Assembly (NCBI GenBank): GCA_035303945.1
Contig: DATGQZ010000028.1
Span: 1 to 64,000 of the forward strand
Origin: DATGMS01 sp035303945
GTDB taxonomy: Bacteria > Bacteroidota > Bacteroidia > Cytophagales > Cyclobacteriaceae
Length of the DNA stretch: 64,000 bases
Direction of reading: 5' to 3'
Shown one piece after another: positions 35,271 to 45,362 of this stretch (positions are counted from its first letter, which is position 1; each line of letters opens with the position of its first letter). A model generated the notes under the pieces. That model did not search any database. It worked only from the letters and a program-made list of their open reading frames with translations, and had not been told where the DNA came from. A program made the position numbers and the translations under genes.

Positions 35271-38075
35271 TCACTGAATGACAACCATTTTTGTATAATT
35301 TCTTGTTTTGCTCCTTATCATCACCGTGTGAACCCCCGTCGGCAGATTGACAATCTGGAATTCATACCTTCCTGAATTAGGTCTTTGTGAATAGACCGTT
35401 TGGCCTAAGGCATTGTAAATAGTGACTTCTGCAATAGAGGATATCCCTTGGGTGAATACTTTAATGTCACCTGTAGAAGGATTGGGGTATACGTTGAATA
35501 AGATCCCTCGTTCCTCTTCCTCAATAGCCGTGATCAGATTGACATTGACCTCGAGCTGTTGGCTTTCACCTTCATCACAAGCGTTCATCGGCTTTACCGA
35601 TAGAACAAAATCTCCTTCTTTTTCCCAAAGTACCCTTACCGCTGCTGTGCCTTGACCACTGATGATTTTTCCTCCACCTCCTGTGTTCCACTGGTAGTTG
35701 ATATCAGGATGTGCAGTTACAGCATAGTCCGCTTCCTGTAACCCGACTCTACTGGATCCTTGAATGGCGGAAGGCTTAGCGGGAGCACTGGATACGTTAA
35801 GGATTTTCTCCCTTACAGGACCCTGTCCACAAGCATTGGTAGGAGTGACAGTCAAAGCTTGTCCTCCAAGCTGCGTCCATTCGATACTAACCTTAGCGGT
35901 TCCCTGTCCCGATCTTATCACACCGCCTTTAGTTTCCCAGATGTACTCCGTGCCCGCCTGCTCCTCAACTTCATATTCTTCAACGGTGTTTAAACAAACT
36001 GCTCCATTGCCTACTATGGCTGTGACTTGCTCGGGTTCAACAGATACTAACACTTCCAATGCGGCAGGAATACCGTTGCCACAATTGTTTCTTCCGCGCA
36101 CAATTACAGCATTGCGACCGGGCGTATCCCACCGTATCAACGCCCTTGCCGTCCCCTGACCTTCAATCACGGTTCCTCCATCTACCCTCCATTCATAAAA
36201 AATACCGGGTTCGGAGCTTTCCTGTACCGCGTAAACCTGTTCTCCTAAACAAATATTGTCCTCTCCAAAAACAGTTGTGAGGGTTTCGGGGACCATGCAA
36301 CTGTAGTTGAACAAAGCTCCGTTTTCACCCACTGCATAACCCGTATTCATATCGCCGAAACTGACTCCAATCAGGTTTTGAAAAGTTCCTGTACTCATGC
36401 GTTCGAATGTCTCTCCGGCGTCAGAGGTTTTTAGGATCAAGCCTTTTTCACCCACTACAAAACCAACCGATTCATCCAAAAAATCGAGATCATTAAAGCC
36501 TCTTAAATAGTCTGTTTCAATTTTTCGCCAGCTGAAACCCTGATCAACTGTTTTAATTATCGTTCCATTACGTCCCACTGCAATGGCGGTGTTTCCATCC
36601 AATATCTCTAGGGCGTTCAGATCCTCCTCTGTAATGGACTTTATCTTGGTCCACTCCTCGCCATCAGCTGAACGGGATATCCACCCTTTATCCCCAATAA
36701 TTAGTCCCGTTTTCTCATCAAAAAAACCGATAGCGCGGTAGTCAATCTCCCCGTTACCCGGCGCAATAGTGGTCCAATTCACTCCCCGATTTTCTGTTTT
36801 GGCTATATAACCTCTGCTCCCCACTACATAGCCGACATTTAAGGAGAAGAAGTACATGCCATATACATTTCGGTTTGTTGCAGGGTTAAGAGCTGTCCAG
36901 CCTCCACCTGAATTGGTGGTACTGATGATGTTACCATTGTTTCCTGCTATATATCCTGAAGTGTTGTTTACAAAGTGCATTGTATTAAAGGGAAGAGAGA
37001 GTGGCCTTGACCGATCTGTAAAAGATGTTCCGCCGTTACCCGTCAGCAGGATCAAGCCTCTTTCGCCAATGATATAGCCCCGGACATCCGAGGTGAATTG
37101 AACTCCCGTATAGTTGTTGGCTCGGCCAGAATACCTTAGGCTCCAACTTGAGCCCGAATTGGTGGAGGAGATTACCACGCCACTACCCGCCACAGCATAA
37201 ACAATATTGGAATTTGGGCGGAAGGCAATGCCATTGATGCCTTGGGTTGTCCTGCTTCCTGCAGTAGCGAAGGTGAGTCCTCCGTTAACTGTTCTTAAAA
37301 TGGTACCATTTTTCCCCGCCACAAGTCCGATCAAAGGATTATCGGGATGGAATACCGCTTTTGAAAAATCAGTGTCCATGCCGCTATTGATATAGGACCA
37401 GGTCTGTCCAGCATCTTCACTTTTAATGATCGTACCGCCATTTCCTACGGCATAGCCTATGGTGTCATTTAAAAAGTAAATATCATTAAGCTCAGCATTA
37501 AAATCGGTAAGGATGACTTGCCAATTAGCTCCTCCGTCTACGGTTTTTATTATTTCTGCGCCTGATGTGGCAATGTAGCCAGAGTCCATATTTGCAAAAT
37601 ACAAAGCATTGAAGTCAAAGGTGCTAGGAAGCATTTTTTGCTCCCAACTACTCCCACCGTTTGTTGATTGAAAAAAATTCCCTTTTTCTCCAGCAATTAC
37701 TATGGTACTTTCCGTCACAAAACAAACATCTTTCAGTTGTACTGATGTCCCGAGATCTATGGATTCCCAACTTCTTCCCCCGTCAGAAGTTTGGTAAATC
37801 ACGCCTTTTGTCCCTACAATAATTCCCTTCTCGGTATCGTAAAAATCCAGAGAAAGCATCAGGTTATCAGTAGGAGCTTCTTGTTCAATCCAGCTTAAGC
37901 CTCCATCAATGGTTTTTAAGATGATATTGTCACCTGCTATATAGGCAACATCTTCAGTAACCCAGATGATATCTGAAAATTGATTTCCCCACTGTCCGAC
38001 CCGTCTCCATGATTGGGAAAAAACAAAATTGACCGTCACAAGGGTGAAAAATGCGAAAAGTAAAGCTTTCTTCAT
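35271..38075 (-). CDS. Secreted YCF48/sortilin-like repeat protein with PKD-type domains and T9SS sorting tail
   Basis: A 934-residue exported protein. After the signal peptide (MKKALLFAFFTLVTVNFVFS) come about 12 repeats of roughly 45 residues of the YCF48/BNR type, with the pattern GG-T-IKS-D-G-TW (GNGGTIIKSEDAGQTWSYIN, GRNGTIIKTVDQGFSWRKIE, GEKGLILKTSDAGETFERMS). They form beta-propellers to about residue 600. Three PKD/Ig-like domains follow, each with a Trp-containing EWRVDGG or YIWETKGG core and IRSGQGTAKVSIEW-type strand. The C-terminal 80 residues (FNVYPNPSTGDIKVFTQG to TKMVVIQ) are a type A Por sorting signal, so the protein leaves through the type IX system and is attached to or released from the surface. 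The ligand is unknown. Confidence 0.9.
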   Translation of the reverse strand: MKKALLFAFFTLVTVNFVFSQSWRRVGQWGNQFSDIIWVTEDVAYIAGDNIILKTIDGGLSWIEQEAPTDNLMLSLDFYDTEKGIIVGTKGVIYQTSDGGRSWESIDLGTSVQLKDVCFVTESTIVIAGEKGNFFQSTNGGSSWEQKMLPSTFDFNALYFANMDSGYIATSGAEIIKTVDGGANWQVILTDFNAELNDIYFLNDTIGYAVGNGGTIIKSEDAGQTWSYINSGMDTDFSKAVFHPDNPLIGLVAGKNGTILRTVNGGLTFATAGSRTTQGINGIAFRPNSNIVYAVAGSGVVISSTNSGSSWSLRYSGRANNYTGVQFTSDVRGYIIGERGLILLTGNGGTSFTDRSRPLSLPFNTMHFVNNTSGYIAGNNGNIISTTNSGGGWTALNPATNRNVYGMYFFSLNVGYVVGSRGYIAKTENRGVNWTTIAPGNGEIDYRAIGFFDEKTGLIIGDKGWISRSADGEEWTKIKSITEEDLNALEILDGNTAIAVGRNGTIIKTVDQGFSWRKIETDYLRGFNDLDFLDESVGFVVGEKGLILKTSDAGETFERMSTGTFQNLIGVSFGDMNTGYAVGENGALFNYSCMVPETLTTVFGEDNICLGEQVYAVQESSEPGIFYEWRVDGGTVIEGQGTARALIRWDTPGRNAVIVRGRNNCGNGIPAALEVLVSVEPEQVTAIVGNGAVCLNTVEEYEVEEQAGTEYIWETKGGVIRSGQGTAKVSIEWTQLGGQALTVTPTNACGQGPVREKILNVSSAPAKPSAIQGSSRVGLQEADYAVTAHPDINYQWNTGGGGKIISGQGTAAVRVLWEKEGDFVLSVKPMNACDEGESQQLEVNVNLITAIEEEERGILFNVYPNPSTGDIKVFTQGISSIAEVTIYNALGQTVYSQRPNSGRYEFQIVNLPTGVHTVMIRSKTRNYTKMVVIQ

Positions 38076-38102
38076 AGGATCAACAAAGGCAAAGAATTTT
38101 TA

Positions 38103-38110
38103 CAAAAATA
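38103..38110 (-). promoter_or_regulatory. Possible -7 element for the YCF48 gene
   Basis: Minus strand TATTTTTG, full TAnnTTTG match, 28 bases before the start codon. A TTG exists 24 bases upstream, longer than ideal. Confidence 0.35.
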
Positions 38111-38193
38111 CCTATTCTTGAATGAGTTCCACTCCAAGCGAATGGTAAAGTGTAATAATACTGAAAGTTAGCCTCTCAAATTGCCTCATGCAC

Positions 38194-38220
38194 AAAAAAA
38201 GGGAGCCAAAAGACTCCCTT
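38194..38220 (-). terminator. Terminator of the Gld-type lipoprotein gene
   Basis: Minus strand stem AAGGGAGTC with GGCTCCCTT (one G-T pair), loop TTTT, followed by a run of T. It lies 24 bases after the stop codon. Confidence 0.85.
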
Positions 38221-38243
38221 GCATAGTTAACTTGTACCAAAGA

Positions 38244-39461
38244 CTACCTATCCTGCGCTCCGACCGAAATCATGGCGCACCTAAAGCCAATATGGTTCGT
38301 GGCTGAGTCTTGATGAAGGAATCTTCTTGTACCTGGCGCTAACCAATAGGCGACATCCCTCCATGATCCCCCTTTATAAACCCTAAAGTTATCATCAATA
38401 AGAGAGGTGGCGTAATTGTCTTCTTCGTCATACCGACCGTCTTTTCGTACAGGGTTAAGGTCATCAAAATCCTGATAAGACAATGGGCGGTAAACGTCAT
38501 ATACCCACTCGTTCATATTGCCCGCCATGTTATATAACCCGAAGTCATTAGGCGGAAACTCGTAGACGTTAGTAGGAATAATTTCGCCATCATTGGATGC
38601 GCTACCAGAAATACCCGCATAGTCACCTCTACCACGTTTGAAGTTTGCTAGGAAGTCACCTTGTCGTGAAATCCTTTTAATATTATAGGGGTTTCGGGGT
38701 CCTCTGCCATCCCAAGGATAAATACGGCCACTCTCCTGATTTTCATCCAAATATTGAGTACCGATCATGGCCTTGGCCGCATATTCCCATTCTGCTTCGT
38801 TAGGTAATCTATACTCTGGGAAGACCACACCACGTTCAATCAGTTGGCTTTGAGATAAGGTGGAATCCAGCTTATTTTTCTCTCTGCTCAACTCGTTAAC
38901 ATATTCTGTTCTCCATCTTGAATACGCGTTTGCTTGCGTCCAACTTACCCCTGCCACAGGATAAAAGTTAAAGCCGGGATACCTGAAATAGTAGGTATTG
39001 TAAACATCGTTATAAGACATATCATTTGCCCAAACGTTTTCTCGTGGTTCGAGTTTCTGAAGGGAGTCGGCACTGATATTTTTAGCAATGTTGAACAGAA
39101 ATTCCTTATAATCCACATTTGTCACCTCTGTTTCATCCATGTAGAAGGAGGCAATGGTCACGGTTCTCTCCGCATTATCCCTAAAGCCCATGATATCCTG
39201 TTCCTGAGATCCCAACACCGCACGACCACCCTGAATATACTTCAACCGTGGCCCTACGATCTCCTGCGGCATCCTAAAAACTTGGAATCGGGTGGTGTCG
39301 TCTTCATTAAAGTTATAAACTGCTCCGGTAGAGGGACTGGTCTTTCCCGGATTTCTGGCCGTCCTTCTTGAAGATTGATTACAAGAAGATAAGATGAGAC
39401 AAGCAGCTGCTACCCAAACTGCCATGAAAGCCCATCTGTTGTTTTTAGTATTAAGTATCAT
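38244..39461 (-). CDS. Gliding-motility-type lipoprotein with sulfatase-modifying (FGE/SUMF1) fold, GldJ/GldK-like
   Basis: A 405-residue lipoprotein (ILSSC, Cys27) whose body has the formylglycine-generating-enzyme fold. The N-terminal part shows LKYIQGGRAVLGSQEQDI and ITIA-type VTIASFYMDETEVTNVDYKE; the middle has YPVAGVSWTQANAYSRWRTE and RLPNEAEWEYAAKAMIG; the end has MAGNMNEWVYDVYRP and YKGGSWRDVAYWLAPGTRRF. GldJ and GldK of Bacteroidota have this fold but lost the catalytic Cys pair, acting as structural parts of the gliding and type IX machine. No gldL, gldM or gldN follows, which favours GldJ over GldK. It is next to mfd, with 121 bp between them. Confidence 0.78.
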   Translation of the reverse strand: MILNTKNNRWAFMAVWVAAACLILSSCNQSSRRTARNPGKTSPSTGAVYNFNEDDTTRFQVFRMPQEIVGPRLKYIQGGRAVLGSQEQDIMGFRDNAERTVTIASFYMDETEVTNVDYKEFLFNIAKNISADSLQKLEPRENVWANDMSYNDVYNTYYFRYPGFNFYPVAGVSWTQANAYSRWRTEYVNELSREKNKLDSTLSQSQLIERGVVFPEYRLPNEAEWEYAAKAMIGTQYLDENQESGRIYPWDGRGPRNPYNIKRISRQGDFLANFKRGRGDYAGISGSASNDGEIIPTNVYEFPPNDFGLYNMAGNMNEWVYDVYRPLSYQDFDDLNPVRKDGRYDEEDNYATSLIDDNFRVYKGGSWRDVAYWLAPGTRRFLHQDSATNHIGFRCAMISVGAQDR

Positions 39462-39582
39462 TCGACCTTGATTATTTTCTCCCTAATTAAACGCTAATAT
39501 AAAAGCAATTAATATTTTATCACAATAATTTTGTTTCAAGCCACCCACCAAAATGTCGGCAGACTAAAACGACTTAGCTTAC

Positions 39583-42500
39583 TTAAGCTGCTGGCACTGC
39601 CTGTGCTTTCATATTCATCATCCATTCCCTCGCTTTACTGACGGAATCTACCCCAGCAATGGTAAGGATTAAACGGTTTTTATGCTCTTTTATTTTGCAC
39701 TTGCTACCTTGGGTCTGTATAAACCGCATGATATCACCAAACACTTTAGACTGGAAATACCGCTCATTAGAAGGTGGCACAAAGTAGCATTTCATCTGCC
39801 CCTTTTTCAATGCTAATTTTTCGAAGCCCAACCTTTCGGCAAGCCACCGTAGACGTACCGTCTCAAATAATGCCGTTACCACGTCAGGAGCGGGGCCAAA
39901 CCGGTCAATAACGGAATCTTTAAATTTCTCCAATTCTTCCTCCGTCTTAAGTCTGTCCAAAGTAGAATAGAGATGCAGCCTTTCCGAGATGTTGCTGACA
40001 TATTCTTCTGGAATCAATAATTCCATATCGGTTTCAATCACACAATCCTGTACCAAAACTTCCGCCTTCTCCTTCAGATCTACCTCAAACAACGCTGCAA
40101 ATTCGTTTTGCTTTAACTCCTGGACAGCTTCATCCAAGATCTTGTGATACATCTCGAAGCCCAAATCGGTGATGAAGCCGCTTTGTTCAGCGCCGAGCAA
40201 ATTACCCGCTCCACGGATGTCCAAATCACGCATCGCAACTTTTATGCCATCTCCTAGGTCTGAAAATTCTTCCAAGGTCTGCAGACGTTTTCTCGCATCT
40301 GGAGTAAGTGCTGAGGTAGGAGGAGTAAGCAGGTAGCAAAATGCCTTTTTGTTGCTTCGACCCACGCGGCCTCGCATCTGGTGCAGGTCACTCAATCCAA
40401 ACATATGCGCGCGATTGATGATGATGGTGTTCGCATTGGGGATGTCCAGTCCAGACTCAATAATATTGGTCGACACTAACACGTCATACTCACCTTCGAT
40501 GAAGTCCACCATTATCTTTTCCAGCTTTTTGCCGTCCATTTGCCCATGCGCACCGATTACGCGTGCATCCGGTACAAGCTTCATGATAAGGTTACAAATT
40601 GTATCTATCTCTCCTACGCGGTTATGAACAAAAAAAACCTGTCCTCCACGACGCAATTCATAGGATATAGCATCACGTACCACTTCTTCTTGAAAAGTAT
40701 ACAGCTCCGTCGTAATGGGCTGGCGGTTAGGCGGCGGGGTAGCAATGACTGACAAATCTCTGGCGCCCATCAGAGAAAAATGCAAGGTTCTGGGAATGGG
40801 CGTCGCCGTCAATGTCAATACATCGACATTTACCCGCATTTCCTTCAGTTGATCTTTGACTTTGACGCCAAACTTCTGTTCTTCATCAATGATCAGCAAA
40901 CCCAGATCCTTAAATTTAATGTCCTTGTTGACGATTCGGTGAGTCCCTACCAAAATATCAATTTCACCAGAGGCCGCCTGCTGGATGATTTCCTTAATTT
41001 CTTTGGCCGTTCTGAAGCGGTTTATATAGTCCACTTTCACTGGAAAACTCCCTAAACGATCTTTAAAAGTTTGGTAATGTTGCATGGCCAAAATAGTGGT
41101 AGGCACTAATACAGCCACTTGTTTTCGGTCATTGACCGCTTTAAAAGCAGCACGCACCGCCACCTCTGTCTTGCCAAATCCAACATCTCCGCACACCAGC
41201 CTATCCATCGGATAGGGTTTTTCCATATCTGCTTTTACATCGCTTGTTGCTAGGGCTTGATCAGGCGTGTCTTCGTAAAGAAAAGAGCTTTCTAGCTCTA
41301 CCTGAAGCACACTGTCTTTGGAATATTGAAAGCCCGGTGCATTCTTTCTTTTAGAATACAATGCGATCAGATCTTTGGCAATATCTTTAACCTTACTTTT
41401 GACCTTTTTCTTTTTGTTTTCCCATTCCGGTGAACCCAACTTAGACATTGAAGGCATGGTACCTTCCTGTCCGGAATACTTGGAAATTTTATGAAGCGCA
41501 TGAATGTTGATATAAAGCAGGTCATCGTCTCTAAACACCAACCGGATAGCCTCCTGCATATTTCCGTTAACATCCACTTTTTCCAAACCAGCAAATCTTG
41601 CCACACCATAATCCACATGGACCACATAGTCCCCCGGCTGCAAGGTTTTCAGTTCCTTCAGCGTGAGTGCTTTGGATTTGTTGATCTTATTTTTGGTTTT
41701 GAAGCGGTGGTACCGGTCAAAGATCTGATGGTCGGTGTAGCAAGCGATCTGTAAGGAACGGTCGATAAATCCGCCTCTAATGCCAATCCGCAAAGGTTGC
41801 ATTTTTAAGGTTGGGTCGAGCTCATCAAAAATATTGCGCAACCTTTCCATTTGCCTTTCACTCTCCGAGCAGATGATATTCAGAATACCTTTCTTTTCGT
41901 TATCCAACAGATTAGCTACCAGGAGGTCGAAATTTTTGTTGAAGGAAGGCTGAGGCTGTACGTCCATCTCAAAAACCTGATGCGCTTCTAAGTAAAATTT
42001 GTTGCCAAACTCCACCTTAGTTAATGAGCTGACCGACGAGGCAAAGGCGGCACCATTATCGAAGAGATCTTCCGGCTTGATGAGCAGCTGATTTCTGCCA
42101 TCTTTCTCTTGAATCAAATGAAACTTGCCTACAGCTTTTTTGAACGCCTCGTCTATTGCATCAATGGTCAACTGATAGTCCTTCACCCATAAAATGGTAT
42201 TCTTTGGTAAAAACTCCAGGAAGGATTGTCTTACCTCCCTGAGCATTTTTGTCTGAATATTCGGAACGATGCTTATTTGCTCAATGGATGCGATAGAAAG
42301 CTGGCTTTCAGGATCAAAGGTCCGTATGCTTTCAATCTCCCTCCCAAAAAGTTCTATCCGAAAAGGCAGTTCGCTGGCATAGGAAAAAACGTCGATGATC
42401 CCCCCGCGAATAGCGAATTGCCCCGGCTCATATACAAAATCGGTCTTTTCAAAATCGTAAGTGCTAAGCAATTCCGCTACAAATTCCACATCCACCTTTT

Positions 42501-42951
42501 CTCCAGCCTTAGCAGTAAATGTGTTTTCCTTTAACGTGCTTTTATTGACCACCTTTTCGTAAAGTGCGTCCGGGTAGGTAATAATGATCTCGCTGGGGTG
42601 GGGCTTGTTTTGAATGCGGCTGAGAATTTCCGCCCTCATCAGCACATTCGCGTTCTCTACATCGTCTAATTGATACGGGATCTTGTATGAAGAGGGAAAA
42701 AGCCGAGCATCTTCCCTTTCTTGAAATTCCTGAATATCTCCAGCAAGATAGGAAGCCTCTTCCTTATCATGTGCAATAATTAAGTGGCAGCCTCCGGTAG
42801 AACGGGCTATAGCTGTCACCAAAATCATGTCCAGGCTTCCAGCTAATCCTTTGATTTGTATATTTTTCCCTTCTGACGACCCGATGCCAGAGGCAATGGT
42901 TTTTATAAAGGGATCATTCTCATATAGAGATAAAAATTCTTTTTTGTCCAA
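39583..42951 (-). CDS. mfd: Transcription-repair coupling factor
   Basis: An 1122-residue DNA translocase that removes RNA polymerase stalled at lesions and recruits UvrA. Domain order: degenerate UvrB-like N terminus (about residues 1-400), CarD-like RNA-polymerase interaction domain (about 430-530: LQPGDYVVHVDYGVARFAGL), the RecG-like helicase core with Walker A (GDVGFGKTEVAVRAAFKAVN) and DEEQ box (LLIIDEEQKFGV), motif V/VI (NIIESGLDIPNANT, QMRGRVGRS) and a C-terminal TRCF domain. It is complete and normal in length. Confidence 0.97.
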   Translation of the reverse strand: MDKKEFLSLYENDPFIKTIASGIGSSEGKNIQIKGLAGSLDMILVTAIARSTGGCHLIIAHDKEEASYLAGDIQEFQEREDARLFPSSYKIPYQLDDVENANVLMRAEILSRIQNKPHPSEIIITYPDALYEKVVNKSTLKENTFTAKAGEKVDVEFVAELLSTYDFEKTDFVYEPGQFAIRGGIIDVFSYASELPFRIELFGREIESIRTFDPESQLSIASIEQISIVPNIQTKMLREVRQSFLEFLPKNTILWVKDYQLTIDAIDEAFKKAVGKFHLIQEKDGRNQLLIKPEDLFDNGAAFASSVSSLTKVEFGNKFYLEAHQVFEMDVQPQPSFNKNFDLLVANLLDNEKKGILNIICSESERQMERLRNIFDELDPTLKMQPLRIGIRGGFIDRSLQIACYTDHQIFDRYHRFKTKNKINKSKALTLKELKTLQPGDYVVHVDYGVARFAGLEKVDVNGNMQEAIRLVFRDDDLLYINIHALHKISKYSGQEGTMPSMSKLGSPEWENKKKKVKSKVKDIAKDLIALYSKRKNAPGFQYSKDSVLQVELESSFLYEDTPDQALATSDVKADMEKPYPMDRLVCGDVGFGKTEVAVRAAFKAVNDRKQVAVLVPTTILAMQHYQTFKDRLGSFPVKVDYINRFRTAKEIKEIIQQAASGEIDILVGTHRIVNKDIKFKDLGLLIIDEEQKFGVKVKDQLKEMRVNVDVLTLTATPIPRTLHFSLMGARDLSVIATPPPNRQPITTELYTFQEEVVRDAISYELRRGGQVFFVHNRVGEIDTICNLIMKLVPDARVIGAHGQMDGKKLEKIMVDFIEGEYDVLVSTNIIESGLDIPNANTIIINRAHMFGLSDLHQMRGRVGRSNKKAFCYLLTPPTSALTPDARKRLQTLEEFSDLGDGIKVAMRDLDIRGAGNLLGAEQSGFITDLGFEMYHKILDEAVQELKQNEFAALFEVDLKEKAEVLVQDCVIETDMELLIPEEYVSNISERLHLYSTLDRLKTEEELEKFKDSVIDRFGPAPDVVTALFETVRLRWLAERLGFEKLALKKGQMKCYFVPPSNERYFQSKVFGDIMRFIQTQGSKCKIKEHKNRLILTIAGVDSVSKAREWMMNMKAQAVPAA

Positions 42952-43307
42952 AGTATCTTCTAATGTGTTGTTGACTGAACCGCAGCAATGTTACGTCCTG
43001 TTATGGAATAGTTTAACAAAATGAATGAAAAAAAGTTTTGTAGCAAACCTGTTTTTGGTTTAGGAATTTGCCTGTTATATCACCGCGCACCCGAGCCACC
43101 TACCATATATGTCTATTTTAACTATATTTATCCAAATGAACCGCATAAATTACGGTTTTAGTTGATAAAAGGAACGAATGCTTGTACTGGACTGGCTTAA
43201 TCTACGATGTTGGTATTGGTATTTACCATCTTTAAATTATAATAGACCTTGGATACCAAAATAATAAATAACACATTTATGGCTGTTCAATTTTAAATCT
43301 ACCATAC
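42952..43307. other. Long spacer between mfd and an unrecognised exported protein gene
   Basis: 356 bp, AT-rich, between divergent genes. I see no tRNA, no ORF with coding character and no full TAnnTTTG element. A direct repeat TTGGTAT (43210-43216 and 43216-43222) with an inverted copy ATACCAA at 43253-43259 could form an imperfect stem about 50-100 bases before the plus-strand start; an operator or a leader hairpin are both possible. Confidence 0.55.
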
Positions 43308-44216
43308 ATGAAAAATTTAACATTGTTTTTCTACTTTTCTCTTTTGGCCTCTGTTCTATCAGCACAGACCAAACACGATCGACTGTATTTACACGATGAC
43401 GTAAAAGAAGTTACCGTGGAAGAAGTCGGGGCTAATGCGATTAAATATAAGCACCCGAACGAAAACACATCCTATGTCATCAGTAGACACCAAGTCAAAA
43501 AAATAGAATTTTCCAGCGGTAGGATAGAGGTATTTGAAACACCGTATAAACCGGTCAATGCGCTCAGGGACTATGAGAATGTATATGTGACCTACAGTCC
43601 GCAAGATATCGAAGGCATGCAAGCTAAAGGGGGAGTCTATTCGAAAGCTGTCGGAGTGACAGCGCTGTCAAGCATCAATAACGTTCAAAACCGAGCGGTA
43701 AAGAAAATCAAAATGGAAGCTGCCATGCTTGGTGCCAATGTCATCCTTATCGGCAATACTTATCAACGTGGCAATCATTTTGGGAATGAATATACAGCAG
43801 CTAATTCCACTATGACCGCCTTATCAGGTACAGCCTACAGCACCGAAAGGAAGGATTTGTCAGGTGTTTTAGATGAAGTGAAAAATAACCGCTACCTACT
43901 GTATCAGATTGACCGGCTTAATCGGAATGCTTGGGATAGTAAGACTGAGACGCCCATAACTACGGACCGAGAAGGAAATATGCTATTACTGACTTTTGAC
44001 GAAGCCTATATCAGAGACGGTGAGCTGTTTGTTAAATCCAAAGACTTAAAGCCCCGCAAAAAAGAGCTGAAGGTTATCCATGCGGATGATGTATCCGTTA
44101 CATTGATGGTAAGAGATGGAAAGAAGATCACCAACTATTACCTGCTTTCCGAAAAAGATTCACGGGTGAAAAAGGGAATCGAAATAATGGAATCCAGAGT
44201 CGATAAGGTCAAATAA
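43308..44216 (+). CDS. Unrecognised exported protein
   Basis: A 302-residue protein not recognised by name. The N terminus is a clear signal peptide (MKNLTLFFYFSLLASVLSAQ). The first mature segment (about residues 25-75) resembles the short beta-rich modules seen in many Bacteroidota periplasmic proteins (VGANAIKYKHPNENTSYVIS). The next segment has RAVKKIKMEAAMLGANVILI, a pattern typical of RcsF/YbjQ-like small domains that share a helix followed by GANxV. The C-terminal third is charged. It stands alone between mfd and a terminator, so no operon context helps. Confidence 0.75.
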   Translation: MKNLTLFFYFSLLASVLSAQTKHDRLYLHDDVKEVTVEEVGANAIKYKHPNENTSYVISRHQVKKIEFSSGRIEVFETPYKPVNALRDYENVYVTYSPQDIEGMQAKGGVYSKAVGVTALSSINNVQNRAVKKIKMEAAMLGANVILIGNTYQRGNHFGNEYTAANSTMTALSGTAYSTERKDLSGVLDEVKNNRYLLYQIDRLNRNAWDSKTETPITTDREGNMLLLTFDEAYIRDGELFVKSKDLKPRKKELKVIHADDVSVTLMVRDGKKITNYYLLSEKDSRVKKGIEIMESRVDKVK

Positions 44217-44230
44217 TAGTTAATTAAAAC

Positions 44231-44260
44231 AATCCCCTGAATCGACAGGGGATTTTCTTT
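44231..44260. terminator. Bidirectional terminator after the exported-protein gene
   Basis: Perfect 9-bp stem AATCCCCTG / CAGGGGATT, loop AATCGA, with TTCTTT downstream and GTTTTAATTA on the other strand, so it can also serve the convergent glycosyltransferase gene. Confidence 0.85.
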
Positions 44261-44315
44261 GAATGCTTGCCCTATGCTATTGAGGGCGTAGATTTTTTTA
44301 CAAGCATAAAGACTG

Positions 44316-45362
44316 TTAACCAAGTTTGTCTAACACCTGATTGATTTTGACTCTCACGTCGCCCACTTCTATCCAATGCAGGCAGGCATAATCTCCCCTG
44401 AAACAAGGCTTATTACCAAATACCGAACAAGGTCGACAGGTTAAATCTGCCGGATCAACCTCCACTTTCAAGGACTTGTTCTTTCCCAAGGGCTCAAATC
44501 CCGCATAAGAATGGGTTTGTCCCCATACCGATACGGCTGGTGTTCCTACCAAAGATGCCATATGCAGGTTGGAGCTATCCATGGTTACCATCAGGTCCAT
44601 TTGTTGGATGACACCGAGATCTTCGCTAAGCGAAAATTTTTCGGCCAATGAGTAAACCTTTGGATTCACAGAGGCCCACTCTTCCATTTTGGCCTTTTCT
44701 ATTTCACCTCCACCAAAGAGAAAAACAGTATGACCGTTTTCGGTAAGCTCCTTTACCAATTGCTTTATTTTACTCTCGGGCCAATTCTTCCCTTTGTGTC
44801 TGGAAAAAGGTGCTATTCCAATCCATTTCCCTCTCTTCGGAAGCAACCGTTCCTTCTGAAAATAATATTCGGGAAAATGGGGGTGGTGAATCCATGGACC
44901 TTCATCAATGGCAAAAGGAAATCCTGCTCTGCTAAATACATCCGCATACCTTTCGTAAGAAGGCTTTAATCGCTTGAATATCTTATGCTCTTTTCTAGTG
45001 AGCTTCTTTTTGTCAGCCCGCCCCTTGTCAATCCGGTACACAGGGATGCCCAAAGCAGCAAATTGTGCAGTGATGACCCAGCTTCTCAAAACGGAATGCA
45101 GGTCCAAAACAAGATCAAAAGGGCCCAGTTTCTTCAATTGAGAAGTAAGCTTCAGTATTCCCCAAAAGCCTTTGTGTTCGGACTTGTAATTTGCTCCATA
45201 AAATGTCAATCTTTCCATTCCATCGAAAAAAGGAGCAAATTCCTGGTGGGATAACAACGTAATTTTTAAGTCAGGGTAAGTGTCAAGGACCGCTTTTACC
45301 GCAGGAACGGTCAAAGCAACATCCCCCATGGCAGAATTTCTTATTACCAGCAGATGCTTCAT
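44316..45362 (-). CDS. Glycosyltransferase family 9 (heptosyltransferase-like) protein
   Basis: GT-B fold glycosyltransferase of 348 residues in the ADP-heptose:LPS heptosyltransferase family. N-terminal LVIRNSAMGDVALTVPAVKA is the acceptor-domain signature. The donor site is IGIAPFSRHKGKNWPESKIK, and LVTMDSSNLHMASLVGTPAV is the GT9 motif. A C-terminal Cys-rich tail (CRPCSVFGNKPC, then CLHWI) is common in Bacteroidota members. The acceptor is probably a lipid A core or other envelope glycan, but this is not shown by the sequence. The start overlaps the DUF4254 stop by 4 bp. Confidence 0.92.
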   Translation of the reverse strand: MKHLLVIRNSAMGDVALTVPAVKAVLDTYPDLKITLLSHQEFAPFFDGMERLTFYGANYKSEHKGFWGILKLTSQLKKLGPFDLVLDLHSVLRSWVITAQFAALGIPVYRIDKGRADKKKLTRKEHKIFKRLKPSYERYADVFSRAGFPFAIDEGPWIHHPHFPEYYFQKERLLPKRGKWIGIAPFSRHKGKNWPESKIKQLVKELTENGHTVFLFGGGEIEKAKMEEWASVNPKVYSLAEKFSLSEDLGVIQQMDLMVTMDSSNLHMASLVGTPAVSVWGQTHSYAGFEPLGKNKSLKVEVDPADLTCRPCSVFGNKPCFRGDYACLHWIEVGDVRVKINQVLDKLG

